Positions 1 through 9,652 of a DNA stretch of 64,000 nt are shown here, one piece after another. The DNA is taken from assembly GCA_964384205.1 (NCBI GenBank), contig CAYLKS010000004.1:18160-82159 (forward strand). The letters run 5' to 3'. Source of the stretch: CAYLKS01 sp964384205 [NCBI: uncultured bacterium] (GTDB lineage: Bacteria; JAGOEH01). The notes under the pieces were generated by a model. The model was not told the DNA's origin. It saw only the letters and a list, made by a program, of their open reading frames with translations, and made no database searches. Numbering within the stretch: the first letter of the stretch is position 1; every line of letters starts with the position of its first letter. The translations under genes and the position numbers were made by a program.

Positions 1-1305
1 TATAAGAATTTGGTTATAGATAATCAGAAAATACAGGCTTTAAAATTTGCTTATCCAGATTTTATTAAAAAGTTTGAAAAAAGAGATAATTTTCGAGTGA
101 ATCTAACTTTAGAATATCCAGTAGAAGTTATTATTGAAGGGTATAAAACAAGAGCTTTAAATATATCTGCAGGGGGGATAGCAATAAATACGAAGATTCC
201 ACGAATTATACATATTGGGGAAATTTTGCCTATGACATTAACTTTTCCAAATGGGGGCTCTTGTTTTATAAAAGGAATGGTGAAGTATTTGAGTTCATAT
301 CGAGCGGGGATACAATTTATTCCTTCATCAAGAAATAAGATTGATATTATAGAATTTAAGCACAATTTAGACATAATAAGGAAATTTGTAATAGCGGAGC
401 AGCTGCGTCAGAAGAAAAAAGAGAAAGATTTTGAAGATTATTTACTGGATAAGAAGAAAGTTTATGAAAAAGTAAAAAAATCTGTAAAACAAAAATTGAA
501 TATTATAAAAAATCAGGAAGAACGCAAAGCTTTTTATGAAATTCATAGGCCTACTATTTTGGTTATTGATAATATACCAGGGACAAATTATGATTTTTTG
601 AAGGCACATTTTAATGTTTATAATACCCACTATATAAAAGCAGAAGTGAATTTTAAAATAAATAGTATTGAAGCATTAATTTTCAATCCTGATTATTCAA
701 ATTATAAAAATATTATTGATTTTTTGGTTAAATACCATATTGCAAAGATAACACCTAAGATAATAGTTTCCAACCAATTATCTAGAGATTTTATTTTATT
801 TTTAAATAAGAAGATTACATTTGATAATATGTTAAAATTTCCTCCTAATCCAAGGTTATTAATAAATAGCTTAAAGAAAATTTTTCACTATGATTTAGAT
901 GAGAAAACTTTTAAGATAGATCAAAAAATAAAAGATTTAAAATTTGCAGTTGTATCTAATGTTCCATTTTTGTTATACCACATAACACATTTGTTATATT
1001 CTGCAGGTATTGAGAAAGTTGTTAGGATAGATTCTTCTGGTAAGATTGCAAATGTCTTATCTAATTTTTCGCCAGAAATTTTAATAATAGATAATATTAT
1101 AGATACTGTGGATGCTTTGAGGATGGGGTATATTTTAAAGAAAAATCCAGCTTTTAAAAATATTAAAATTTTCCTTGTTATAACGGAAAAGTTTGATAAT
1201 TATTTAGAGTTAATTGGGAAATATAATATTGATAGGTTTATATTTTTTCCTTTTAATGAAGAAGAGTTTATTGAGATTCTGGAATCTTTTGCAGTGGAAT
1301 TTTAG
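1..1305 (+). CDS. PilZ domain protein with two degenerate receiver-like domains (possibly 5'-partial)
   Basis: The reading frame is open back to base 1; the first possible start inside the window is TTG at 10, so the true start may lie upstream. From the TTG the protein has 431 residues. Residues about 24-110 form a PilZ domain, with the RxxxR-like segment RDNFRVNL and the downstream motif NISAGG, which in this family bind cyclic di-GMP. Residues about 183-290 and 310-431 resemble CheY-like receivers. In the first the phosphoacceptor Asp appears replaced (IFNPDYS). In the second an Asp is kept (IIDNIID), but the conserved Lys before the final Pro-Phe is Phe (FIFFPFN). Phosphotransfer is therefore doubtful. 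A c-di-GMP effector role is inferred; partners are unknown. No terminator follows the stop codon. Confidence 0.8.
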   Translation, partial: YKNLVIDNQKIQALKFAYPDFIKKFEKRDNFRVNLTLEYPVEVIIEGYKTRALNISAGGIAINTKIPRIIHIGEILPMTLTFPNGGSCFIKGMVKYLSSYRAGIQFIPSSRNKIDIIEFKHNLDIIRKFVIAEQLRQKKKEKDFEDYLLDKKKVYEKVKKSVKQKLNIIKNQEERKAFYEIHRPTILVIDNIPGTNYDFLKAHFNVYNTHYIKAEVNFKINSIEALIFNPDYSNYKNIIDFLVKYHIAKITPKIIVSNQLSRDFILFLNKKITFDNMLKFPPNPRLLINSLKKIFHYDLDEKTFKIDQKIKDLKFAVVSNVPFLLYHITHLLYSAGIEKVVRIDSSGKIANVLSNFSPEILIIDNIIDTVDALRMGYILKKNPAFKNIKIFLVITEKFDNYLELIGKYNIDRFIFFPFNEEEFIEILESFAVEF

Positions 1306-1675
1306 CTTTTTTAAAGTATGCCATATCTTTTATTATTATATAAAACGGATTAAGTATTTAGATTTATTACCTTATGTTAGCGAGAATTTCTATGCAAAAT
1401 CAGATACATTTTATTATTATACAAATCAATATTGAAATTCTAAAGTAAATAAATTTGTTACTTCACTAATATTAAATCAAAAATAATAAATAATTAAAAA
1501 ATGAAATGTTATAATTTTTTAGTTTAATTTTTTTCAAATTATAAATACAATTTTTTTAATTCAAGGGTGATACTATGTTTTATTTTTTTTCAAGTGAAAC
1601 CTAAAAAAAGCTTGACAAAAAATTTTTTGTATCTATATTTACTCTTTATATTTTTTCAAAAAAAAGGAATCTGAC
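1306..1675. other. Intergenic region upstream of the threonine operon
   Basis: About 370 very AT-rich bases. The only feature I can support is the promoter at 1612-1639. There is no hairpin followed by a T-run after the PilZ gene and no short leader peptide rich in Thr or Ile codons, so no classical thr attenuator is visible. Confidence 0.6.
1612..1639 (+). promoter_or_regulatory. Promoter of the thr operon
   Basis: TTGACA at 1612-1617 and TATATT at 1634-1639 with a 16-bp spacer match a housekeeping sigma promoter. Transcription would start near 1646, giving a leader of about 30 nt that includes the AAGGA ribosome-binding site before the ATG at 1676. Confidence 0.65.
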
Positions 1676-4144
1676 ATGAAGGGTAAATTTATATTAAAAT
1701 TTGGTGGTACCTCTGTAGGAACACCTGACAGTATTAAAAAAGTTAAGAATATTGTCTTTGATTATATTAACAACGGAAATAAAATTGCAGTTGTAGTTTC
1801 TGCTTTTGCAAAGGTCACAGATGGTCTTCTTGGACTTGCAGAACTTGCGGAAAAGGGCAATATTGAGTACAAAAATATGGTAACTATGCTTGAAAATAGG
1901 CATTTGGAGGCTATCAATAGTCTAATTGAAGATGCTAATTTGAAATCGGAGTGTATTAACAAAGTTACTGAAATATTGTTGGAATTAAAAGAAATAGCAG
2001 ATGGTGTTTTTTTGTTAAAAGAACTATCCAAAAGAACTTTGGATTTATTTGCTAGTTTTGGAGAAAGGCTTTCAGCCGTAATAATATCATATTATTTTAG
2101 ACAATTTTTTCCAGATACTGAATATATTGATGCAAGAAATATTATAGTTACTAATGATAATTTTACAAATGCAGTTGTGAATTTTTCATTATCTAAACAA
2201 AGAATAAAAGAAAAATTAGATGATTTTGATAAATTATATGTGATAACAGGTTTTATTGCATCTACGCCAGATGGTAAAACCACTACCTTAGGGCGGGGTG
2301 GTTCAGATTATACAGCATCTATTATAGGAAATATTGTAGATGTTGATGAAATTCATATTTGGACAGATGTAGATGGAATAATGACTTCTGATCCTAAAAA
2401 AGTAGATAGGGCTTTTCCAATTGTTGAATTATCTTATGAAGAAGCAATGGAATTGTCCAATTTTGGGGCAAAAGTTTTGTACCCACCAACGATTCAGCCG
2501 GCATTGGATAAAAAAATCCCAATAATTGTAAAAAATGTCTTTAATCCACATTTTCCAGGCACTAAGGTTTGTATGAATCCTAAACCAACATCTTATATTA
2601 TAAAAGGGATTTCTTCTATAGATGATATTTGTATTTTACGCGTTAAAGGTAGTGGTATGGTTGGTATTCCAGGTATTTCGTATAGATTATTTAGAGCATT
2701 GAAAGCCGGGAATGTAAATGCCATATTAGTAACACAAACATCATCCGAGCATTCCATTTGTGTTGCGATTAAGCCAGAACAAAGTATTATTGCAAAGGAT
2801 TTGGTTGAAAGAGAGTTTATAGAGGAAATTACTAATCATCAGATTGATGAGATAAAAATAGAAAATAACCTATCTATTGTAGCTATTGTTGGCAATAATA
2901 TGAGGATGATTCCCGGTATATCTGGTAAAGTATTTACCGCATTGGGCAGGAATGGTATTAATGTTATTGCAATATCACAGGGTTCGTCGGAACTTAATAT
3001 TTCTATTGTTATTAATAAGAAGAATTTGATTAAAGCATTAAATGCAATTCATGATTCATTCTTTTTATCTGATAAAAAAGTCATTCATTTATTTCTTATT
3101 GGTACCGGTTTAATTGGTACTACTTTAATGAATATTATAAAAAATCAATGTGAATATATTCGAAATAAATGCTTCCTTGATTTGCGGGTAGTTGGAATTG
3201 CAAATAGTAGAAAAATGTTATTTGATATAAAGGGAATAGATTTTGATACATGGAAAAATGATCTGGAAAAATCAGGGTTAAGTATGGAATTGGACAGCTT
3301 TGTAGATAAAATGATTGATTTAAATTTATCGAATAGTATTTTTATTGATTGTACAGCAAGTTATGATGTTCCTAATTATTATGAAAAAATACTTTATCAT
3401 AGTATTCCAGTTGTTACACCGAATAAAGTTGCTAATATTTTGAAATATGATTTATATTCAAAATTGAGACATGTTTCGAATAAATATAATGCAGGATTAT
3501 TTTATGAAACAAATGTTGGCGCTGGTCTTCCTGTAATAAATACTCTTAAGGATTTGATTTTAAGTGGAGATGAGATTTTAAAAATAGAAGGTATTTTTTC
3601 TGGAACATTGAGTTATATTTTTAATAATTTTAATTCTAATGTGAAGTTTAGTGCTCTTGTGAAAGAAGCAATGCAAAAAGGATATACAGAGCCGGATCCT
3701 CGGATTGATTTAAAAGGGGAGGATGTTGCAAGAAAATTATTAATTTTGATAAGGGAGCTTGAAATACCATTGGAATTGGAAGATATACAGATTGAACCAT
3801 TTTTGCCAAAAGATGTTTTTCAGGCAGAAAGTATTGATGATTTTCTTACTATTCTGGAGAAGTATGATGATTATTTTAAAAATCTTGCTTTAGATGCAGA
3901 AAAGAAGAGTCATAAGTTAAAATATATTGCGAGTTTTGATGGTAATATTGCTAAAATTCAGTTGCAAGAGATCCCTGTTATTCATCCATTTTATTTTTTA
4001 ACAGGAACGGATAATATAATTCTTTTTAGGACTAAAAGATATAATAAAACGCCTCTTGTGATAAAAGGTCCTGGCGCTGGGGCAGAGGTTACAGGTGCAG
4101 GCGTTTTTGCTGATATTATAAAAGCGGCTAATACTAATTTTTAA
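1676..4144 (+). CDS. thrA: Bifunctional aspartokinase / homoserine dehydrogenase
   Basis: Catalyses two steps from aspartate towards threonine: phosphorylation of aspartate and NAD(P)H reduction of aspartate semialdehyde to homoserine. At 822 residues it matches the length of E. coli ThrA. Residues 1 to about 290 are the kinase, opening with KFGGTSVG. Residues about 310-460 hold two ACT domains, the usual site of feedback control by threonine. From about 465 a Rossmann motif (IGTGLIG) starts the dehydrogenase, which carries the family signature YTEPDPRIDLKGEDVARK. It is the first gene of a tight operon with asd, thrB and thrC, which confirms the role. ATG start preceded by AAGGA. Confidence 0.96.
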   Translation: MKGKFILKFGGTSVGTPDSIKKVKNIVFDYINNGNKIAVVVSAFAKVTDGLLGLAELAEKGNIEYKNMVTMLENRHLEAINSLIEDANLKSECINKVTEILLELKEIADGVFLLKELSKRTLDLFASFGERLSAVIISYYFRQFFPDTEYIDARNIIVTNDNFTNAVVNFSLSKQRIKEKLDDFDKLYVITGFIASTPDGKTTTLGRGGSDYTASIIGNIVDVDEIHIWTDVDGIMTSDPKKVDRAFPIVELSYEEAMELSNFGAKVLYPPTIQPALDKKIPIIVKNVFNPHFPGTKVCMNPKPTSYIIKGISSIDDICILRVKGSGMVGIPGISYRLFRALKAGNVNAILVTQTSSEHSICVAIKPEQSIIAKDLVEREFIEEITNHQIDEIKIENNLSIVAIVGNNMRMIPGISGKVFTALGRNGINVIAISQGSSELNISIVINKKNLIKALNAIHDSFFLSDKKVIHLFLIGTGLIGTTLMNIIKNQCEYIRNKCFLDLRVVGIANSRKMLFDIKGIDFDTWKNDLEKSGLSMELDSFVDKMIDLNLSNSIFIDCTASYDVPNYYEKILYHSIPVVTPNKVANILKYDLYSKLRHVSNKYNAGLFYETNVGAGLPVINTLKDLILSGDEILKIEGIFSGTLSYIFNNFNSNVKFSALVKEAMQKGYTEPDPRIDLKGEDVARKLLILIRELEIPLELEDIQIEPFLPKDVFQAESIDDFLTILEKYDDYFKNLALDAEKKSHKLKYIASFDGNIAKIQLQEIPVIHPFYFLTGTDNIILFRTKRYNKTPLVIKGPGAGAEVTGAGVFADIIKAANTNF

Positions 4145-4162
4145 ACTGAAAGGGAATGTGCT

Positions 4163-5203
4163 ATGAATAAAATTAAAGTAGGTGTTTTAGGTGCTACCGG
4201 TAGTGTAGGGCAAAAATTTATCCAACTTTTGGAAAATCATCCATGGTTCGAAGTTACAGAAGTAGCAGCGTCTTCACGATCTGCAGGTAAAAAATATAAA
4301 GAAGCTGTTAATTGGTTTTTAAATACTCCCATTCCTGAAAAAATAAAAGATATAATTGTTAAAGAAGCAAAGCCTGATCTTGATTGTAAAATAGTATTTT
4401 CTGGTTTAGATGCATCCGTTGCAGGACCTATTGAAGAAGAATTTGCAAAAAATGGATATATTGTGGTTTCAAATTCTCGAAATCATAGATTTGATGAAGA
4501 TGTTCCATTGCTTGTTCCCGAAATAAATGCTGAACATTTGGAGTTGATAAAAACTCAGAAATATGGAGATGGTTTTATTGTTACTAATCCGAATTGTTCA
4601 ACAATTGGCATGGTAATGGCTTTGAAACCATTGTATGATAATTTTGGAATAGAGTCTGTATCTGTTGTTACAATGCAAGCTTTATCAGGGGCAGGGTATC
4701 CGGGGGTTTCTTCTTTAGATATTATTGATAATGTAGTTCCTTTTATTAAAAGTGAAGAAGAGAAGATGCAAAGTGAACCATTAAAAATACTTGGTGAATA
4801 TAAAAATGGCAAAATAGAATTTGCTGATATTAAAATTAGCGCATCCTGTAATAGAGTACCTGTGGTTGATGGACATCTGGAAAGCGTTTCTGTGAAATTA
4901 AAAAAGCAAGCAACAGAAGAAGAAATTATTAAAGCATGGCAAAATTTTAAAGGCATACCGCAGGAATTGGATTTGCCATCAGCTCCTAAACAGCCGGTGC
5001 ATTATTTTTTTGAAAATAATTTTCCGCAACCAAGGATTCACAGAAATTTAGAAAATGGTATGGCAGTTAGTGTCGGTAGGTTGAGGAAATGCCCGGTATT
5101 AGATTATAAATTTATGGTATTATCTCATAATACTGTACGTGGTGCTGCTGGTATTGCAATTTTAAATGCAGAACTCCTGTATAAAAAAGGTTATATAAAA
5201 TAG
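4163..5203 (+). CDS. asd: Aspartate-semialdehyde dehydrogenase
   Basis: Reduces aspartyl phosphate to aspartate semialdehyde, the step between the two activities of ThrA. The 346-residue protein starts with an NADP-binding GATGSVGQKF motif and has the catalytic Cys in NPNCSTIG. The nearby SGAGYPG segment and overall pattern resemble the archaeal/fungal-type enzymes more than E. coli Asd, judged by eye. It begins 18 nt after thrA and ends immediately before thrB. Its position between thrA and thrB completes the homoserine branch within one transcript. Confidence 0.95.
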   Translation: MNKIKVGVLGATGSVGQKFIQLLENHPWFEVTEVAASSRSAGKKYKEAVNWFLNTPIPEKIKDIIVKEAKPDLDCKIVFSGLDASVAGPIEEEFAKNGYIVVSNSRNHRFDEDVPLLVPEINAEHLELIKTQKYGDGFIVTNPNCSTIGMVMALKPLYDNFGIESVSVVTMQALSGAGYPGVSSLDIIDNVVPFIKSEEEKMQSEPLKILGEYKNGKIEFADIKISASCNRVPVVDGHLESVSVKLKKQATEEEIIKAWQNFKGIPQELDLPSAPKQPVHYFFENNFPQPRIHRNLENGMAVSVGRLRKCPVLDYKFMVLSHNTVRGAAGIAILNAELLYKKGYIK

Positions 5204-6139
5204 ATGAAGAAAAGTGTAAAAGTTTTTGCTCCTGCAACTGTTGCAAATTTTATTGTTGGTTATGATATAATTGGTTTTGCATTAGAAGAGCCAGGAGATA
5301 TTGTAGAAGTATCACTTAATAATAAGGATAAGATAGAAATAATTGATATTAAAAGTGATTATTCTTTACCATTTGATATTGAAAAAAATACAGCAACTAT
5401 TCCAATACTTGAGTTGTTAAATGAGCATAATATAAATATTGGACTTGATATAAAGATTGAAAAAGGCTTGCCAATTGGTAGCGGCTTGGGTTCTTCTGCT
5501 GCAAGTGCAGTCGCTGCCATTTATGCTTTAAATCTGTTATTAGATGAGAGATTTTCAAAAATACAATTGTTGAAATATTTACAGCTATCTGAAAAAATGG
5601 TTAGTGGTTCTCCTCATGCTGATAATGTTGCGCCTTCTTTATTGGGAGGCATTGTTATAATTCAAAATTATAATCCTCTTAGTGTTAAAAAATTAAATTT
5701 AGATTTTGATTATTATGTTTCCATTATTACCCCAGATATAGCAATAAAAACAAAAGCAGCAAGGAATATGTTGCCTGAAAATGTGAAATTGAAAGATGCG
5801 GTTACTCAATGGGCTAATATAGCCGCAATGATTTCTGCTTTGTATGAACAAGATGATGATTTACTGGGCTTATCTTTGAAAGATATTATAATTGAGCCTG
5901 TGAGAGCAAACTTGATACCATATTTTTATGATATGAGAGATATAGCTTTAAAAAAGAGAGCAATATGTTTTGGCATATCTGGTTCAGGCCCATCAGTTTT
6001 TTTTCTTAATAGAAACAAAGCAGAAGCAGAAGTGATTATTCGGGAAATTTCAGAATTTTTATATAAAAAAAATATTAGTCATAAGAAATTTGTTACTAAA
6101 ATCAATAATATTGGTCCTAAGGTTCTGGATATAAAATAA
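5204..6139 (+). CDS. thrB: Homoserine kinase
   Basis: Phosphorylates homoserine to O-phosphohomoserine. GHMP-kinase family, 311 residues, close to the usual length. The ATP-binding motif is PIGSGLGSSAASAVAA at about residues 91-106, and the C-terminal GISGSGPSVF motif is also present. The ATG follows the asd stop codon with no spacing, so translation is probably coupled. Identity is supported both by motifs and by the thrA-asd-thrB-thrC order. Confidence 0.95.
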   Translation: MKKSVKVFAPATVANFIVGYDIIGFALEEPGDIVEVSLNNKDKIEIIDIKSDYSLPFDIEKNTATIPILELLNEHNINIGLDIKIEKGLPIGSGLGSSAASAVAAIYALNLLLDERFSKIQLLKYLQLSEKMVSGSPHADNVAPSLLGGIVIIQNYNPLSVKKLNLDFDYYVSIITPDIAIKTKAARNMLPENVKLKDAVTQWANIAAMISALYEQDDDLLGLSLKDIIIEPVRANLIPYFYDMRDIALKKRAICFGISGSGPSVFFLNRNKAEAEVIIREISEFLYKKNISHKKFVTKINNIGPKVLDIK

Positions 6140-6171
6140 TAAAATTTTTGGATAAAAAAGGATAAAATTAT

Positions 6172-7476
6172 ATGAAATATTATTCAACAAAAAATCCTGC
6201 AGTAAAAGTTTCTGAGGAAATAGCTGTTTTAAAAGGCTTACCAGAAGATAATGGTTTATTTGTACCGGAGGAGATACCTTTATTAGATGATAATTTTTTT
6301 AAAAATATTGAGAAATGGTCTTTTCAAGAGATTTCTTTTGAAGTGGCAAAAATATTTTTTGATAGTATTGACGAGAAAGAGTTAAAAAATATAATTTATG
6401 ATGCTATAAATTTTGATGCTCCAGTTGTAAATATAGATAATAATATTTTTACATTGGAATTATTTCATGGTCCGACTCTTGCTTTTAAAGATTTTGGTGC
6501 GCGCTTTATGTCCAGAGTGATGTCTTATTTTATAAATAAGTACAATAAAAAATTGGTTATTTTGGTGGCTACTTCTGGAGATACTGGCAGTGCTGTTGCT
6601 AATGGATTTTATGGTATTGACAATATAGATGTTGTAATTCTTTATCCTTCGAAGAAAATTAGTAATATTCAAGAAAAACAGATAGCTACTCTTGATAAGA
6701 ATATTATAGCTTTAGAAATTGATGGGACTTTTGACGATTGTCAGTATCTTGTTAAAACAGCATTTTTAGATAGTCATTTAAACACAAAAATTATGTTATC
6801 TTCTGCTAATTCTATAAATGTTGCTCGTTTGATTCCGCAATCTTTTTATTATTTTTACGCCTATTCACAATTGCAGAATAAAGATAATGTATATATTTCT
6901 GTTCCAAGTGGTAATTTTGGCAATCTTACTGCTGGGCTTTTTGCTAAAAGAATGGGACTTCCTGTAAAAAAATTTGTTGCTTCTACTAATGCAAATTCTG
7001 TGTTTACGGAATATTTAAATACAGGAGAATATAGACCCCGCCCTTCTATAAAGACTATATCTAATGCTATGGATGTCGGTAATCCAAGCAATTTTGAAAG
7101 AATAAAATGGCTATATAAAGATAATATTAATGCAGTTCGTGAAGATATTGTAAGTTATAGCTTTTCTGATGATGAAACTAAAATTGCAATAAAAGAAGTT
7201 TTTGGAAAATCTGGTTATATATTAGATCCTCATGGAGCTGTTGGTTATTTAGGTCTGATAAATTTTTTCGAAGAAGTTGTACAGGATAATAAAACTGGTA
7301 TTTTTTTGGAAACTGCCCATCCTGCAAAATTTTTGGATATTGTAGAACCTGTTATTAATAGCAAAGTGGATGTTCCTAAACGGCTTGGAAAATTTTTAAA
7401 TAAGGAAAAAAGAGCTTTGAAATTATCTAATAAGTTTGATGATTTAAAAAATTATTTATTAAATGTTTATGGATAA
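6172..7476 (+). CDS. thrC: Threonine synthase
   Basis: PLP enzyme converting O-phosphohomoserine to threonine. The 434-residue protein begins with the typical YYSTKNP segment and has the PLP lysine in HGPTLAFKDFG (around residue 107). A second conserved stretch, SGDTGSA, binds the cofactor phosphate. It lies 32 nt after thrB. The next gene starts inside its last 14 nt. Confidence 0.96.
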   Translation: MKYYSTKNPAVKVSEEIAVLKGLPEDNGLFVPEEIPLLDDNFFKNIEKWSFQEISFEVAKIFFDSIDEKELKNIIYDAINFDAPVVNIDNNIFTLELFHGPTLAFKDFGARFMSRVMSYFINKYNKKLVILVATSGDTGSAVANGFYGIDNIDVVILYPSKKISNIQEKQIATLDKNIIALEIDGTFDDCQYLVKTAFLDSHLNTKIMLSSANSINVARLIPQSFYYFYAYSQLQNKDNVYISVPSGNFGNLTAGLFAKRMGLPVKKFVASTNANSVFTEYLNTGEYRPRPSIKTISNAMDVGNPSNFERIKWLYKDNINAVREDIVSYSFSDDETKIAIKEVFGKSGYILDPHGAVGYLGLINFFEEVVQDNKTGIFLETAHPAKFLDIVEPVINSKVDVPKRLGKFLNKEKRALKLSNKFDDLKNYLLNVYG

Positions 7477-7939
7477 TTTGAAGATAATTTTTGAAAAAGA
7501 TTTTAATCCAGCGGAAATTAAAATTTCTCCACGGCCTGTGTGGAAGTGTAGGAACTGCGTAGAATACAATTTAAATCCATCATGCCCGCCTTATGCACCT
7601 GATTGGAGAGAAGCTGAAAAATTTATTAAGTCATATAAAAAAGCGCGAATTTATAAGTTTGGAGTGGATATAAAATACTATAAAGAGAGTAAAAAGAAAA
7701 TAGAAAGATATTTAATAGAAGTAGAAAAACAAAATTTTAGAAAATATAATTATGTTTACGCTATATACCCTGGTTCATGTAATTATTGTGATAAATGTAC
7801 TTTTGATATGGCAATAGGACGGTGTAAGAATTTTCAATATGTTCGTCCTTCTATTAATGCTATAGGGATTGAAATATCTTCTATTGTTGATATTGATTTT
7901 AATGAGCAAGTTTTATATGGGATTATTTTATTTGAGTAA
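7463..7939 (+). CDS. DUF2284 predicted metal-binding protein
   Basis: A 158-residue Cys-rich protein. Visible motifs are CRNC and SCPP near the N-terminus and a second cluster, CNYCDKC followed by a Cys in GRCKNF. This spacing matches the DUF2284 family, annotated as predicted metal-binding and of unknown function. It overlaps the end of thrC by 14 nt; a second ATG at 7469 would leave an 8-nt overlap. No ribosome-binding site is evident, which fits translational coupling. The link to threonine synthesis is positional only. Confidence 0.75.
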   Translation: MFMDNLKIIFEKDFNPAEIKISPRPVWKCRNCVEYNLNPSCPPYAPDWREAEKFIKSYKKARIYKFGVDIKYYKESKKKIERYLIEVEKQNFRKYNYVYAIYPGSCNYCDKCTFDMAIGRCKNFQYVRPSINAIGIEISSIVDIDFNEQVLYGIILFE

Positions 7940-7992
7940 AGAATTTTTAATTGGTACAATTTTTATGTGAAATTTTTCTGTGGAATAATTTA

Positions 7993-8832
7993 TTAAAATA
8001 AAAAGGACTTGTTCTGTAGCTTGAGAAAGTTTTCTAATCCTTTTATAACAAGGTTTTCTTCAGTTTTAATTATTTTTATTTTGCAAGATTTATACAATTC
8101 ATCTATGCTAAATTGTTGAGCAGATTTTAAAGCACTTTCAATATAATATTTATAATTAGATGTGCCACCACTAATTACGATTAGATTCGGGTTATATAAA
8201 TTTATTACATTTGCAAGGCCTATGCCGAAATAAAATCCAGTTTTTTTTATTATTTCAATAGCTGATTGATCATTTATATCCAATAATTTTTTTATTTCTT
8301 CAGGTGATTTGTTATTCATAAGTTTAATAATTGCAGCGCCACTTGCTACTTGATCCAGAGTTTGTACATTATTAGAGTCAATTATTATGTTTGTAGAACC
8401 TAATTCACCGGCCCATCCATTTGCTCCTGTTATTATTTTGTTATTAGAGAATATCCCCATGCCTATACCAGTTCCTACCATAATTACAATAATTGTATTT
8501 AATTTATCGAATTTATCGAATTGTGAAAATAAAGCAGCTGTTACATCATTTATAAAATGAATTTCTTGATTAGAATCAATAAAATCTGTAGTTAAATCTT
8601 TCAAATCTGGAATTACATAAGATAAAATAACATGATTGAAATTTTTTACTAAGCCGGGAATTGCTATTCCTATTTTATAATGTTTTGCAGGTATTTCATG
8701 CAAAAAATCTTTTATTTGTTTCTTTATAAAATTTTTAGTACATTTTATACCTGTTGGTATTATTTTTTTTATATTTTTATGGGATATTAGCATTTTTGTT
8801 CCGCCAATATCGATAAATATATTATTATTCAT
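7993..8832 (-). CDS. ROK family sugar kinase-like protein
   Basis: Resembles glucokinases and N-acetylhexosamine kinases of the ROK family. The 279 residues include the N-terminal phosphate-binding motif DIGGTK, the Asp-containing segment FINDVTAA, and the GTGIGMG loop. The usual zinc motif CxCGxxGCxE is absent: after the GELG segment there are no cysteines where they are expected. That is known in some ROK members but makes the sugar substrate uncertain. It is last in a minus-strand group, 40 nt after the TatD gene, and may belong to that transcript. Confidence 0.75.
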   Translation of the reverse strand: MNNNIFIDIGGTKMLISHKNIKKIIPTGIKCTKNFIKKQIKDFLHEIPAKHYKIGIAIPGLVKNFNHVILSYVIPDLKDLTTDFIDSNQEIHFINDVTAALFSQFDKFDKLNTIIVIMVGTGIGMGIFSNNKIITGANGWAGELGSTNIIIDSNNVQTLDQVASGAAIIKLMNNKSPEEIKKLLDINDQSAIEIIKKTGFYFGIGLANVINLYNPNLIVISGGTSNYKYYIESALKSAQQFSIDELYKSCKIKIIKTEENLVIKGLENFLKLQNKSFLF

Positions 8833-8872
8833 AGTTAGTTAATATACGAAAAAAAATTTAAATTTCAAATTT

Positions 8873-9652
8873 TTAAATTTTGTTATGAAATATCTTTTTT
8901 AGATTATTCTTTATAATTTGACACAATTCCAATTCACTTATATTCAAAATATTTGCAGCTGCTTTATAAACATATTTTATGTTTGTTGGAATATTGTAGT
9001 TTTGATTTTTCCCAAAGAGTGGTATATAGGGAGCATCTGTTTCAAGGAGTAGTTTAGATATAGGTACTTTCAGCAGTTTTTCTCTTAATTTATTTGCTCT
9101 TGGAGCAATAATTGCACCATTGAAACTAAAATAAATATTGAATTTAAGAAATTCATCGATTATAGCCAGTGGTCCTGAAAAAGAATGAATGATATATGTA
9201 ATTTCTTTTAAAAAGGGTTTTCTTTTTAATAATTGTAAAAATTCGTAATAGGATTTACGAAGGTGTAAAATCATTGGTAAATTATTTTTGTATGCTTCTT
9301 GAGCCAATATAAGAAAAAGGTTACTTTGTTCTTTTCTATATTTTTGTCCATCTGTGAAATCGAGACCAGTTTCTCCTATAGCAATACAATTTTTATTATT
9401 GAGATTTGCGATAGCTGAATCTAAGAATTTTTCATAGCGTAAGACATCATAAGGATGAATGCCGATTGAATATTTTATATTTTGATATTTTTGTGTTAGA
9501 GCTTTATGAAATTCAATTGACGGCGGATCTAATGCAGAAGATATCCATAGCTTGATATTTTCAGATTTTGATTGAGTTATAAAATTTTTTATTTTATTAT
9601 GAAATCTTACATCATCGAAATGGCAGTGTACATCATAGTATTCAATTTTCAT
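8873..9652 (-). CDS. TatD family metal-dependent hydrolase
   Basis: TatD-type TIM-barrel hydrolase, a family of 3'-5' DNases. The metal ligands can be read off: HCHFD near residue 9, GETGLDF, the His in ILHLRKS, IHSFSG and ETDAPYIPL. I chose the ATG at 9652 (259 residues). An upstream TTG at 9664 would add four residues but puts the start deeper inside the preceding HAD gene. The chosen start overlaps that gene by 11 nt. Confidence 0.85.
   Translation of the reverse strand: MKIEYYDVHCHFDDVRFHNKIKNFITQSKSENIKLWISSALDPPSIEFHKALTQKYQNIKYSIGIHPYDVLRYEKFLDSAIANLNNKNCIAIGETGLDFTDGQKYRKEQSNLFLILAQEAYKNNLPMILHLRKSYYEFLQLLKRKPFLKEITYIIHSFSGPLAIIDEFLKFNIYFSFNGAIIAPRANKLREKLLKVPISKLLLETDAPYIPLFGKNQNYNIPTNIKYVYKAAANILNISELELCQIIKNNLKKIFHNKI

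Noticed and set aside
1214-1435. Plus-strand reading frame overlapping the end of the PilZ gene
   Set aside because: It begins inside the PilZ gene, has no ribosome-binding site and gives low-complexity sequence.
4555-4956. 133-codon minus-strand frame inside asd
   Set aside because: Antisense to a well-identified gene, with no ribosome-binding site or domain-like sequence.
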